A stretch of 64,000 bases of DNA from Sepioteuthis lessoniana (GCA_963585895.1 OY757904.1:7551860-7615859); one strand, 5' to 3'; counted from the first letter of the stretch, positions 44,786-60,788 are shown. Notes: generated from the letters alone by a model not told the origin. Made by a program: numbers and translations.

Positions 44786-47280
44786 ATTTCCTTCTAAATT
44801 GTCCCTGAGGCATTCAACACATTACAGTAAGTTTTTCATTGGACAAAGTATATATGAAACTTATTTTTTTATATGCTCTGAAGCCGCACCATAATATCTT
44901 TAATATCTTCCACAACCTGAAATTTTACCCTTGTTCTGAATTTTAGTATTAGAAACAAAAAAAATATCATATGGAGCTGAAAATCTGGTGTCTATGGAGT
45001 GTGTTGCAATTGCACAATCCAGTGTTTTGCTAAAACATTTTCTTAAAAAATTATCAAGACTGGCAACCATTTTTTTTATTGTTTCAGACAAATTTAGACA
45101 TTATCAACTGTGTACTCTTGATGGCTGCAATATAGGCATCATCATTTTATTAAATAAGTTTCTCAGCCATGCAGACATCTAGACAGTAATCTAAACATCT
45201 AGACATCATCACTTTTTTACATAAGTTGCTCAGTGGTGCATACTTCTTCAATCAAATTTTAAGTTTAAACACATTTAAATCTTTAGTCTCAATAATTCTT
45301 TATTACAACTTTTAAGCATATATCATTTTGTGTATGTTTCTATGTATAATATAATCATATTATCTAACAAGGTCACTTAATACAGTAACTTCAAAGTCTT
45401 GATGTATCAAAGAATTCATCATAAACAAACAAAATATTTTTCATTATTTTATGTGTTGAAGCAATATTTTTGAGGAATAATCATTGATTTTGCAAGGATG
45501 TTTTACTCAAATATTAAAAATGTACATTAATTTATGAAACTGCCTTTTGCCTTTTTATTATTGGCCATAAATTAATGATTTGTTTGCTGATTTGAAAATT
45601 CCAATTGTATCTTGGTTTTTTTGAATCAAAGATTTTATAGCAATGTTTTATGTTTTATGCTTTAAGAATGAAATATGAAAAGAAAAATAATGTTACAGCA
45701 TTTGTAGATAACCTGGAACTATTAATGCGAAAAGTTTTTAGGAGTAAGAAACAAGATGTCTTTTTGAAAAAAAACCTATTAACTGCTATTAAAACTGAAT
45801 TTAAAATTTGAATTTTTACAATTCCATTTTCATTTATAACAGCCATGGATAAATAAAATAATACTGAAGAAAATTTTTGTGATATATCAATTGCTTTTGA
45901 TATAATTGAAAGAAGTCAGTTGATCTAAGCTTAGCTCTTGGCCTTTTTAAAAGATATTACTGATTATTTATGTAGTTAGTATATTTTTCTTTTAATTTTC
46001 CTCTGAATATAAAAATCCCTTAAGTTTGAATGATAGACTTAATTTGAAAATGATGGTCAGAAGTCCTAAAAACATATCAGATTATATTGACATTAATAAC
46101 TTAAGATGTCGTAAAGATTAATAATAATAAAAATGATTCATTGTGTACGTAATATTTAAGTGAAGGGATAATAAAAAGCTAATTCACACTGCACAAGACA
46201 TTTTAACCACTATCATTTTAAAAAGTGAGATCAGTGCTTTTCCATCAATATCAATAAATTGTGTTGCTATTTAAGGAAAAGATGCGATAACTTCTAAAAA
46301 TTTCTTCCAGTCATGTAATTTGTGCACAGATCTACAGAAGGAATTGAAACCCATTTTTGTTGAATTTTAATTATGATATAAGAATATAAAGAATAGACAG
46401 GAGTTTATAGAATGAGCACATTGAGTGCTGGCACTTATATCATGCAATATATGTGGAAATAAAATTGTGACTGGATGAAATGATTTTTTGGGGACTCTTT
46501 GCATCAAAACTTACCTTCTCATTCTGTTAAGGGGTGCCACAGAGATTTGCAAAGTAAAAAAGAAGATCAGAAGTCAGGCAAAAATAAAACAGAAGGAAAA
46601 AAGGAACAGAGACAAGAGATGAAATGATTCAGCCTTGTGGTTTTGTTTTTTCTTTTTTCTTGTTGGCTGGGTTGAAGATGGGTTACTTATAATCATTAAA
46701 AAAAATGAGAGTATTAACAAAAATAAATGTTTCAAAGGAATAATCAGAATCAGTGTCTGAATTTTGTAGAGAGAGAAGTTTTATTTGTTATATTTATCAA
46801 TTAATTCTATGTATGAAATGAGAACATTTTGTGTATATTATATAATTAGAAAAATGTGAGAGAATGACAAAGAAAAATGTTGGAAAAAGGTTCAGAGAAA
46901 TTGAAGAAAAGAGAATATTTAGAAAAATATTTGGAAAATTATGTTTTTGCTTTAGTTTTTACTCTCTTTAATGTACTTTATCATTTTTCATGTCTCACTT
47001 ATATTTTAAGGATTGTAGGATAACTTTAAATTAAATTTCAAAAACATTAATTGAATATACAATGAGTGTATTGGGTTGGGGCTCCCACATATACATGGAA
47101 GGAAGAAGAAAAATTCCCATTTTTGAGGGAACTCAATCATCAGGAATTGACCCTGAACATATCCTTTTCGTGCAATGGAGAATTACAGCTTGAGAGATGG
47201 TCAGATAAAGATGAGTGACATATAATTGATATTGAGCATGAGTGTTATTGTATAAAAATACCAGATAACTATGTATTCAT

Positions 47281-47282
<2 letters not shown>
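44786..47282. other. AT-rich sequence, nothing recognised
   Basis: No element or gene could be supported. Confidence 0.4.
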
Positions 47283-47356
<74 letters not shown>

Positions 47357-47436
47357 GCACACACACACGCACGCACACACACACGCACGCACACACACAC
47401 ACACACACACTTATATATATATATATATATATATAT
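47283..47436. repeat. (CA)n with periodic CACGCACG blocks, then (TA)n
   Basis: About 64 CA units; in the right half cgcacgcacacacacacg repeats with an 18-bp period, then (TA)n. Alternating purine/pyrimidine throughout. Confidence 0.9.
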
Positions 47437-47647
47437 TAATTGGAAATGAATTGGATGATGGTGATTCTAACCTAGGTTCATATGGTCTGAATACTGTACC
47501 TCTTATTATAGAGTGTATACATGTATAGATATATACATATGTAATCATTGACTATTATTGGTACATTTAATCTTGAGTAAGTTGAATCACATATTTAGGG
47601 TTTTTGCAATTCCATTTTCCATTACTTTACTCCCCCCCCATACTGAA

Positions 47648-47720
<73 letters not shown>

Positions 47721-48322
47721 CTTAGTATTACAGGGATATGATAGAAGTAATAATTGTCAAAACACCCTAATATTTAATGCTGATTTCAGATGATGATTAC
47801 AGATATCAATATTATAATTTAAAGTAAAGTTAAAATGTGTGAAGAATGAATAAAGTTTTGGTAAATTATATATAAAGAAAACTGAGCTTATTTAACCCTA
47901 TTGTGATGGTCCTTAAAACTGCAAGTATTTCATAACTTTTATGAATTATAAAAGCCATGATAAAAATTCTTGTCTATTTTTAAAAGTAGTTTTTAGACAT
48001 TTCATTTCTATATTATTTCTTTATGATGTTTTGGCCATGTATCCTTCTTCAGGGGCAGTTGCATTTATTTAACTGGTGGTGCCCATTTTTAATTAGATTT
48101 CAAATAAAAATAGAATTTTAAAAAAATTGTTTGTAAATTGTTAAATTAGACACAAGTCAATTTTTGAGATAATGATAAACATGGATCCCATTCACATGAA
48201 ATTATTTTTGCAAAAAGATAGTTTAAGTAAAGAGTCGCAAATGATATCTAATTTGAAATTTTATGTAATATTTATACAGAAATTTGATGTTGAAGTAAAT
48301 TGAAATTATCAAAAAAGACAAC

Positions 48323-48324
<2 letters not shown>

Positions 48325-48391
<67 letters not shown>

Positions 48392-48536
48392 AAATGATAG
48401 ATTGTGGTAAATCTGACTATATGATGGAAATATGTGAAAGGTGGGATCTTGGGATCTTGGAATAAAGAATGAAATATCATGGATACTATTAAACCTGGGT
48501 TAAGTGTTTGATTTATCCAACTTTCCACATATTTCT

Positions 48537-48600
<64 letters not shown>
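48325..48600. repeat. Two (TA)n arrays, 48325-48388 and 48540-48600
   Basis: Pure TA arrays with about 150 bp of ordinary sequence between them. The text around both (catatatttc / tatcat) is similar in inverse orientation (gatagattgtggtaaatctg... versus ...atttctatcatata). Confidence 0.85.
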
Positions 48601-48601
<1 letters not shown>

Positions 48602-48866
48602 GCATCTGGTGAAGGAACTAACACCTGCCGCTCATGTAATGCAAAGCTCTTCTAATGAATTGAGCACTCTGGTATCCAGTAAGACAAAATATAAACAAAC
48701 AAAAGCTAATACATAATGTGTTATAATTCCCAAGCTGATGTATGATGGGTGAGTGGTAAGATATTAAGTCTAATGTAAAGTTGAGTAGGTTTTGATCCCA
48801 GCTTGAAGCATCCCGTATGCCTTTAAAGAGTTGTAATACAACAAAACAGTCTGTCTGTGGACAACA

Positions 48867-48911
<45 letters not shown>

Positions 48912-48926
48912 TGTACATATACATAT

Positions 48927-49196
48927 TTACCAACCCCTCCACTTGGGCAGGATATGACACAAGGTCAATTTTTAAGTGGAGTTTAACAGGTTTGAATTCA
49001 GAGTTTTCCTTCTCCAGGACTAGTTGCCTCACCAAGGCTGAAGAACCCAGTCTGCCCTACTATTTACCCATAGCTGGAGGGAGAATAATTGGATTCATAC
49101 TTTTCCTATGTGAAATGCAATCAGTCTCGTCCAGGATTTGAACTCATGTCGCCGTGTCCATTTCCTACGATGATAACCATTAAACCATGGGCACCA
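48927..49196 (-). mobile_element. SINE-A copy between TA arrays
   Basis: Reverse complement starts ggtgcccatggtttaatggt, with B-box gagttcaaatcctgg and tail gaggggttggtaaatatg. A small deletion removes the 'acccttgggaaag' block. Flanked by (TA)n at 48870-48905 and (CA/TA)n from 49195. Confidence 0.85.
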
Positions 49197-49409
49197 CACA
49201 CACACACACATATATATATATATACACATATATACACACATATATATATGTACATATATACACATATATACACACACACACACATATATATATATATATG
49301 CACATATATATACATCGAGGGAAATATATATATATATATATATATGTATATATGCATGTACATACATATACATATATATATATAAACATATATATATATA
49401 CATACATAT

Positions 49410-49445
<36 letters not shown>
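49195..49445. repeat. Compound CA/TA/GTA microsatellite
   Basis: Alternating (ca)n, (ta)n and tacata/gtatat blocks over 250 bp, broken by one catcgagggaa. Open frames full of Tyr/Ile/His are artefacts. Confidence 0.88.
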
Positions 49446-49449
<4 letters not shown>

Positions 49450-49518
49450 CAGTGTTATCTGGCTGGAAAATACTTACATTCATCAGTCTTGACACATTAC
49501 AGTGTGGGCACTGGATGC

Positions 49519-49614
49519 ACTGGATGCAGCCAAGAGGACCTACCAGAAGTGATAGATGATAGGGATGGATGGCACGATAAAATCAAGGAATTCTATGCTA
49601 TCAATGTGACTTGA
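49519..49614 (+). pseudogene. LINE-X 3' end, short fragment
   Basis: The frame reads [23 protein letters not shown] and ends in a stop at 49612-49614, followed by a gatgatgatg-type tail. It is colinear with the last 30 or so codons of the other LINE-X copies. It is heavily 5'-truncated. Confidence 0.8.
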
Positions 49615-49974
49615 TGGTGATGATGTCGACTATATGTATATATTTTTATGTGTCACTATTCCCCATCCATACATAGCTATAGACTGTTTAGATCAGGTCA
49701 ACCAGTGACCTGTATTGGAAAATGGATTAAGAGGTCTAGAAAAGATTCTCTTCCTACGGACCAGGTCATCTACATGCAAAGAGCAAATGATGTAATGATT
49801 TGAAAATGGAAGCCACTGATTGAATGAAAGATGGCACGTATCAGAGTTATATTTTTTGCATATCAGAAATAAATATTGAAGAGAAAATCAAACTGAGCGA
49901 TTGGTGAATTACCCTGGTGAGGAAAAGAAAGAATCTAACAAACTCATTCAAGGTAAGTAACAACTGTGTCGATT

Positions 49975-50529
49975 AAGATGATGAAAATGCACTACAATTA
50001 CAAATCTGATGAAAAAATCTTGAAAATATTGATTCACAAAAACATACTCCTCACTGATCCTAATAAAAAAATAAAACTTATTATATATTGTAATAAGTTT
50101 AAAACCTCGAATCAAGTCATTAGAAATAATTCCCCTCCCTCAAATGGAGTTTTGCAAAAAACCAACGTTATATATAAATTTAAATGTCCTTTCGGAGATT
50201 GTATCTCTGATAATAATAATATATATGTTGGTTTAATCTGTCGAGGAGACTTACAATGCACTTTTCAGACACAAGTTCAATAGCTCAGCATTTAAAAAAA
50301 CATTCATGCCCAACAACACAACTACGGAAAATTCTCACCGACAACACAACAATATTAGAACATCAAAATAATAAACAAAAACTTCAGATTCTCGAAGCAT
50401 TACATATCAGAAACCTGCAGCCGACACTTAATAGAATTAATTCAGAATACGATAAAAGTAATACGGGAATTCGAACGGATCCAAAAGAAAATATGTAGAC
50501 ATAAAATGTCTATTATGTTTAATGAAATT

Positions 50530-50530
<1 letters not shown>
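49975..50530 (+). pseudogene. Penelope-like element (PLE-1): GIY-YIG endonuclease region, frameshifted
   Basis: First frame (to about 50240): YKSDEKILKI, LLTDPNKKIKLIIYCNKFKT, VIYKFKCPFGDC and IYVGL. Second frame (50246-50498): [57 protein letters not shown]. These are the halves of a GIY-YIG nuclease; Tyr, Arg and Glu catalytic positions are present but separated by a deletion of roughly 11-13 nt near 50238-50246. After NRI the frame is fused, through a deletion, to the element's 3' terminus (acgataaaagtaatacg...), also seen at 2556-2635. The element ends at about 50530 in (TA)n. Confidence 0.85.
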
Positions 50531-50579
<49 letters not shown>

Positions 50580-50602
50580 CATCCATATATATATATATGA
50601 AA

Positions 50603-50652
<50 letters not shown>

Positions 50653-50806
50653 ATAAAAAAAAAATTAAAAAAAAATGTATTGGATATATATATATATATA
50701 CATTTAATTCATGGAATATAGACTGCGACCCTGGGTTTCATGAAGTTATATTGCACTTGCTTCGACACATACCCACAAAGTGATTTAGTGACAACCAACA
50801 CTCTTA

Positions 50807-50858
<52 letters not shown>

Positions 50859-50860
50859 TA
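50531..50860. repeat. Cluster of (TA)n arrays after PLE-1
   Basis: TA arrays at 50531-50575, 50608-50650, 50685-50700 and 50815-50860 with short inserts; the first begins at the PLE-1 terminus. Confidence 0.85.
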
Positions 50861-51384
50861 TAAGAATGTTGACTATTTTAGTCAAAAGATGATGTCATAC
50901 AATAATATCAAAGAATAAGAATAAAGATGAAATATATATAAAAATATGAACCCTTACTATTAGTTCACAATAAATATTGAAAGAGGAGGAATGAATTTTT
51001 TAATTGAAGAATTTGGAGGAAAAGGATGAAAAAAGCTAGAAACATTTAAAGAGAAATATTATTGAATTATTCTGGTGTAAAATTACTTATGAAATGATAA
51101 TATCTCAATTATAAAACTTTTGATATTAATTTCAGATTATTTAAAGTAAATAAAAACTAAATGTATAAGACAAATTATATGTTTTAGAAGAAATGAATAT
51201 GAAATTTTCTTTTGATTCTTTAATGTATTAGACTGATACTAAATATTGTAAAAGAAAATCCATAAAACTAAAATATAATACTTATTTTCATGATACACTA
51301 ATGTTTGGGAAGAAACCTTTAGGGGGAGTAAATGGTAGATGACCCAATATAATGTTATATGACATGCACCAAAAGTTAACATTC

Positions 51385-52230
51385 TTCTTTCTCTTTTAGA
51401 GTACTGTGAGGATTAACATGGCAACTTTCAGTCTGATGCAGGATATGAAACCATCACCATCTATGATGTCAGAGATAACCAGCTTCCAGAAAGTGTGTTC
51501 AAGTTCTGGAACAAATTGGAAGCACCTGGTGGGGATATGTTATCCATGGCCAAGAGAAAGAAACAAAGTGCTCAGATGTTGTACGGATGACTGTATTTAT
51601 TCAGCTGGCTCAAGACGTCATTTGTTATGACTCCAACATATTGATGAAGGCCACTGGAGCAGTGGTCAAGTCCTTGATTGTGGGTGTGGTTTATCATATT
51701 TACTCAACCCCTCCGCTCGGGTAGGATATGACACAAGGTCAATTTCTTTAAGCGGAGTTTTAACAGGTTTGAATTCAGAGTTTTCCTTCTCCTAGACTAG
51801 TTGCCTCACCAAGGCAGAAGAACCCAGTCTGCCCTACTACTTACCCATTGCTGGAGGGAGAATAATTGGATTAATACCTTTCCCAAGGGTATTAGTGCTA
51901 TGTGAAATGCAATTAGCCTGGTCCAGAATTTGAACTTGTGTCGGTGTGTCTATTTTCCATGATGATAACCATTACACCACGGGCACCATGGGTGTGGTTT
52001 ATGGGATGTCATACTTTCATTCAATGGAATTCTACTTTGTAACCCATGGTCTATGTGATCAAGGAGTGGTTAGTCAAGAAATTTTATGATCATGTCATCC
52101 CCCAACTCTGCTTCGAGTTTGGATTTGAATACTCTTTGCCAATATTTCTTGACTGGGAGACCAACTAGTGACCCACAAGTGATTATAGAAGGTAACCATT
52201 TTGAACATAATGATTAACACGAGGAAATAG
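51385..52230 (+). pseudogene. Mariner M6c, decayed and interrupted by SINE-A
   Basis: Begins with the M6b-like 5' block at 51410. AKRKKQSAQM appears near 51550 (relatives have AKRKKHSKRS), VVKSL near 51665, and KFYDHVIPQL at 52080. DWETN near 52150 corresponds to ERETN after the last catalytic block. A SINE-A copy with 13-bp target duplication splits it at 51695-51989, so the mariner is older than the SINE. Confidence 0.72.
51695..51989 (-). mobile_element. SINE-A copy nested in mariner M6c
   Basis: Reverse complement carries A-box tggtgtaatggtta, a mutated B-box (aagttcaaattctgg) and a full body. Perfect 13-bp target duplication gggtgtggtttat at 51682-51694 and 51990-52002. Confidence 0.9.
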
Positions 52231-53887
52231 CTTTAAACAAAGATTTGCTCTGCAGCAAAATTTGTGTCATTTGTTGGGCTTTTTTTTCTGTAAATTTTTT
52301 AAAACTCAAAGTCAAGGGGCTAAGCTTTCAAAGGGTTAAAAGAATTCATCACAAGAATTATTTTCATATGATACTTATTTATTTATATACAGTAATTGAA
52401 CTATTTGATTTTTTATAGTTATAACTATTTGTTTTTGTCTTTGAATAAGTTGGTCTAATCATTCATTAAGAAATGGTTACTCATTGTCACTCCAGCTATG
52501 ATAATACTCTAGCTTGAATGATGATTTATGACAATCTTGGAAAATCAAATAAACTATTTACTGACAGACAAGCTCAATCAACTTTATTTACTAGTTTCCA
52601 ACCATCTTGTCTAGATTGTATGTCTTGATGTACCAATAAGGAGACAAATATACTTTTAAGGGAAATTGAGAAGATAACCTAATTTCCATCACTAGATGGA
52701 TATAAAATACCTTAAGTGAGGATGCAAAGTCATTGGCTGGCTTAATAAGGACAAGTTTGCTGTAAAATTCTTTGATAGTCCTGTATCACATCCTGTAGCA
52801 CCTATCACTTTGCCAATGTCAGTCTACAAGTTAACTTTCAGAACTAGTAGTAAAATATATTGAAGGTGTTTTAAATTAGCCCCACATCATCCAACCCACC
52901 ACCTTTAGAAGTTTTGCAGCTGCTATGTACATCAACCATGCTCAACTCGTTACTCAGTCCTAACAGGAGATGAGAAAGATACTAGACTCTGGTGATTACT
53001 TGGATTTAAAAGCTACCTGGAGTTTTGGTTCACAAGTAATATAAGTCCTACTGTAATATTATTCCACTAGTTCTAGTCAACAGTTGGATGTCTTTTCATT
53101 GGGGAGTTTCACTTGCGTATGAGAGTGTAGGCAGAACACCATACAGTTTCTACTACTGTTAATTACCTCAGAGAGGAAGGTATACACACAAACACAATCT
53201 TTCATTTCATGTTGCATACACTTCAAATCAAAGCTAAAACCGTTTCCACAGAGTCAAATTGTGTTCATGCTGAGATGCCAAATATTCACATGAAATTATA
53301 GATGAGATAGGAGACAAAAATTTTGTATCAAAACAGTTAATTTACAGCAGAGGTGGTGAACCATTTAAGAACCCATAGTGGTGATAATATTTGGAAAAAA
53401 ATCCTTTATATTCCTATAAGAATTTTTGCAGCAGATTACCATTTTTATAATATTTGCCATTTATTAATCATTTCATAGAGAAAGAGGACAAAATTCTTGG
53501 AAGAATTCTTAAAGAAGTCTGTTTTGAAAATAATTTCTGAATATAGAAGTTTTTGTTAATCTTTTTAGTTTTAATTTGATTCATTATAATTTAAGTTTTA
53601 TGAGTGTTAATTAATAAGGATAAGTTGGTTGGGAAAATAACAGCTTGCACCATAAAAGAAAGAAAAAGAAAAAGAAAATTAAGAAAAATAAGATAAAAAA
53701 TAATTATTTCTTCTAGATTACTCAAGGCAAGTATAAAATGAAAATTATTAAAGGTGATATACAGCATTATCACCCATTTCTTTGGCAGTCAATCTTTAAG
53801 CTCATTTATTTCTCTCCTTTGTGCTCACTGACCCATCAGAAATTAGATTCCCATGAAAAATTTTATTATCAGATCATCATTGTTAGT
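52231..53887. other. AT-rich sequence, nothing recognised
   Basis: No element or gene could be supported. Confidence 0.4.
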
Positions 53888-54407
53888 GAGGGGTATTAAA
53901 AAAGTATCAAGATTGAAGCTGTATTTACCAAGATAAAAAAAGTAATAAATGAAATGTTAATGTGATAGATAAAACTAGATCCTTTATTGAATACAACTGA
54001 TGCACCCTTTCTCCATCAGACATTTGCAAATTGACTTTGTACAAGTGCAACTGAGAAGAATAACACCTGACTGTACCAGTAAAAGTAATGTTGCAATATG
54101 TATGTACAACAAAGAAGCCTATATTTTCAAGAAACTCAAGAAGCAACCATGAATATCTGCCATATCAAGTTTCCGTGAATATATTTTAGTAAGAGAAACA
54201 GATTGGACTTTCACTGGATAAAGAAAGAGAAGAAATTACTCATCTGCGAAATTTCTACCAATAAAAAGAAATAATTTTTAGCAACCACTGACATTGGTCA
54301 AACCCCTGTTTTTAGTATGCACATGCTCTATCCTGTATAATTCTCTACCTGTTTCATTTTTGGTACAACTAACTATTCTTTTCCTTTGTTATATCATAAA
54401 TAAGTGA

Positions 54408-54637
54408 GCTGGCCAACCGTAGTTGAGGATGACCCAAAGGCTCCCTCTTCAATAGTCACTACACTGAGGTTTAGATGAGGGCACTACTTTTTTTTCAAGA
54501 TCGCTCCACTTACCCTTGATCAGCACCTTATAATGCTGAGTATTCAGCAAGGAAGCATCAAGTATCATTTTTTTGAGTCTTTGGTATTACTCGATTTGGG
54601 ATTGAACCCTGGTCTCCTGGACCTTTAGCGAACACTA
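54408..54637 (-). mobile_element. SINE-E copy, old
   Basis: Body gaggatgacccaaaggctcc, ccttataatgctgagtatt, and a B-box with changes (gggattgaaccctggtctcc). Next to the LINE-Z tail at 54655. Confidence 0.8.
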
Positions 54638-54654
54638 AGATTAAATCAAAAGTC

Positions 54655-55690
54655 TTTTGATTGATTGATTGATTTAATGCCATGTCAACCTATCTGATGC
54701 TATTTTGTGCCTAGATATAAATGAAGTGCATACATTGTATGTTTATGTTCAAATTTATTCATAAAGTTTTTGTACACACTTACATAATATTAGGTATTCC
54801 TATCACTGAAAGTGGGGTGTCCTCGTGGTGTAATGGTTAAAGCAATGGACTATAGAATTGTTGTAAGCGAGTTTGTACTCCAATCGCGCTATTATGTTCA
54901 CATTCGGGCAAATACCCTTGGGAAGGGTATGAATCCTCTTATCCTCCCAGCTATGGGTTAAATAGTACCACTAATGTTTTTATGGGAGAATGGCTTTGGT
55001 ATTAAATAACCTACAAAGGTTGATATGCCATTAAACAAAGAAACCAACCAACCTATCCTATCACTGAAGAGGTACTCCATGCTCTCCAGATCCCCAGAAC
55101 AGGAATTTCACCATTAGATGCAGTTTAGTATCATATGTAGGATACCTCTGCTTTGGGTGGGGTTTTTACCCCTCAACAGTGGGTACTGAGTAACTAAAGG
55201 TCTTTTGATCTGATTCTTTGATTATGCCTTCAATATTCCAAAGATTTGATGGAGATGAATATTGTTGATGATAGACTGGCATGACTGTAAATATCTCCCA
55301 TTCAAATGCTAGTCAAGTCTACTTTTAAAAGTTTGGAGACTATTTCATGGGACTACCACATGATATGCAATGAAGTGCTACCTGAGACGTGATTTTTTTC
55401 AGATTAAACATATGACCTTTAGTAATTCTAGTTTTCATGACAAGGGAGATTATCAGTGTTATAGAATCCATCAATGTATGGCACAACATTAGCAAATTTT
55501 AAATGTGAATGTACTCAGGTCATCAGGAGCAGACAGTATGTGTGTCACCTTCCAAAACTGAGGATAAAATCCTGACAATCCCAGAATCCTGTTGGCTTTG
55601 TTAACCTGGGGTTCTATGTGCTTGCTAAACTTGAATTTTGTACTTACATTTACTTCCAGATATCCAGCTGCTGGAATTTTGTAAATGTGA
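54655..55690 (-). pseudogene. LINE-Z: RT remnant plus 3' UTR, interrupted by SINE-C
   Basis: On the minus strand 55690-55250 encodes KFKFSKHIEPQVNKANRILG and, after a deletion and frameshifts, RYHFIAYHVV-like and LQTFKSRLD blocks. This is the region after the RT palm and the C-terminal end of L2/CR1/Jockey-group LINEs. It continues at 55190-54700 into a 3' UTR shared with the dispersed repeats at 1046, 10110, 40125 and 59926, and ends at 54658-54676 in (TGAT)n on the plus strand, i.e. an (ATCA)n tail. A SINE-C copy sits inside the UTR in the opposite orientation. Clade assignment is tentative; that coding part and UTR belong to one element is inferred from their adjacency and orientation here. 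Confidence 0.72.
54811..55056 (+). mobile_element. SINE-C copy nested in LINE-Z
   Basis: Head gtcctcgtggtgtaatggtt (A-box) and a B-box-like gagtttgtactcc; body gggaagggtatgaatcctct; tail aacctacaaaggttgatatg, ccattaaacaaagaaacc. A perfect 13-bp duplication tcctatcactgaa (54798-54810 and 55056-55068) lies in the LINE-Z 3' UTR. Confidence 0.88.
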
Positions 55691-58999
<3,309 letters not shown>

Positions 59000-59690
59000 A
59001 CATACTTGTCAACTAGGTCGCATCCAGTGTAAAGCTTCCCTTGGAGCCAACCCACCAAAATGAGGCTCGCAAACCCTTGTCTCCTCACATCTTTGCAGTT
59101 GTGTTAAATTGTATGTCTTTACCTCATCACATCTCGCCTCAACTCCCCAAAAATAAGTTATCCCCTCCCTTTTGCAAGGCATTGACTGGAGGAACATCTG
59201 CTTCCCATGGCTCTGTACATGCATACCAGATCTTGGGATGTTCATACTTCTCCAGCTATCCTCAACCAATGCTGTCATTCACTTGCTACTGGTCAACTCA
59301 CATTTGCTGTTTGGTCTCTGTAAATGTTCAGCAAGCATTGATGAATATTAGTGGGTGCAATGTTTTTCCCATGGAAAAATTTAACAACACTACTCTAATT
59401 TCATGTCAGATGTCATTGTCTGAGCTGTTATTTGTAACAAGTCAAATAAAATGTATTATTGGCAGGATGCTTCAGCCTCTATTGCTGTATCACCAACATC
59501 CATTATTGACATTGTGGGCCAACGTAATAAAATATGAGGCATTATTTTCATGGAAACTCTCTTAGAAATGTTGTATGTTGGCTTTTTTGCAATACCAGCG
59601 TAAATGCATCGCATTTGAGAGCGGCTATATGGAAAATTAGTGTTCCATGTTAGAAAACTTACTCTATCCAATGATGTCATTGCACTTTCT
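59000..59690 (-). other. Unclassified repeat copy shared with the window end
   Basis: The reverse complement contains gaacatttacagagaccaaa followed by ca, also present at 63960-63982 on the plus strand; in frame both read AEHLQRPN. Downstream on the minus strand an 89-codon frame continues (MTALVEDSWR... to ALHWMRPS). A 174-codon frame on the other strand overlaps it. I do not recognise the product; a transposon C-terminus is the likeliest guess. Confidence 0.45.
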
Positions 59691-59925
59691 GTATCTGTTT
59701 CAATCTTTGTATGCGGAGGAAAATATTAATAAGTTGCTGACGTAAATAAAACTGGCAGTATTTTTATGTTATAGCATTACAGTTTAATTTCAAATAAAAT
59801 CAGTTAAGAATTATTTTTGAAATACAAAGCAATGTTTCTTGTGTAGATGCAGCAAGAGGAATGCAAAAAGAATTAGGAAACATTTGCAATTAGATATTTT
59901 AGAAGAGAGGAAAATAAAAAAATGA

Positions 59926-60225
59926 TCGATTGATTGATTGATTTTTAGCAATGTATAAACTTGTCTAGTGTTATTTTATGCCCAGAGGTTTGGAAATTGC
60001 TTTCCAACTGAATACAAATAATTTTCAAGCAGATCTATTTAAACCATAGATGTGATTGTTACAGGTACTACCACTTCAGGTTAGAGTGGATCTGGGAGTA
60101 ATGGTAATGGAAGGGTATTTCACACTCCCTAGATCTCCAGAACTAGAACCTCACCATGATAAGCAGTTTAGTGTCAAGACCAGAATATTCTTCTTTGGAG
60201 GCTCTTATCCTCCAAAAAATAAATA
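59926..60225 (-). mobile_element. LINE-Z 3' UTR copy
   Basis: Begins on the plus strand with (tgat)n, then the tail block ttattttatgcccagaggtt, and the core: ggtactaccacttcagg, agagtggatctgggagtaat, ctccagaactagaacctcac, gtttagtgtca. The minisatellite is reduced to at most one unit. Confidence 0.72.
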
Positions 60226-60291
60226 ACTTCAAAGAAATATTCCTGTTTGTCTTATCACTTTTATTCATCTCTCTCTCTCTCTCATTCTCTT

Positions 60292-60354
<63 letters not shown>

Positions 60355-60667
60355 TAGAAGAAGAGCCTTGCGTTGTCTAGTGTAAAAATAATATAAAAGC
60401 TTTTGATGATTTTCTGAAGCATGCAATTTTTTGTAGGTATATTGAACTAACACTTTGAAGTCAAATTTCTCAAAGAAACCTAACTAAATTTATCACAAAT
60501 AAAATTCAAATATAAATTAAAAATGTCTAACTCATAAAGTATTGTGTATGTAGGTAAAAGTCATCCATTAATACAAGTTTGAGTAAAGATGAATAAGAAG
60601 TCAGAAACTTATTGTCTTTCATCTTATCAAGTAAATTAATAATTAGATAATGTTATACAGATAATGT

Positions 60668-60669
60668 TA

Positions 60670-60708
<39 letters not shown>

Positions 60709-60788
60709 TCACATCTGTCTCTCTTGCCCTATCTATCTATCTATCAATCTATCTATCTATCTATCTCAGTCTGATCTATCTCAGTCTG

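Noticed and set aside
47990-48060. Fragment resembling the SINE-B central domain (gttttggccatgtatccttc)
   Set aside because: Only about 35 bp of similarity, without head or tail; could be coincidence.
49095-49492. Tyr/Ile/His-rich frames of 80-105 codons
   Set aside because: Translations of CA/TA microsatellites in several frames.
53925-54146. 73-codon minus-strand frame next to the repeat end at 53888
   Set aside because: No recognisable motif; the homologous copy at 44716 does not preserve it.
59041-59565. 174-codon plus-strand frame, one of the longest in the window
   Set aside because: No domain, no codon pattern support, and it overlaps a more element-like minus-strand frame shared with the window end.
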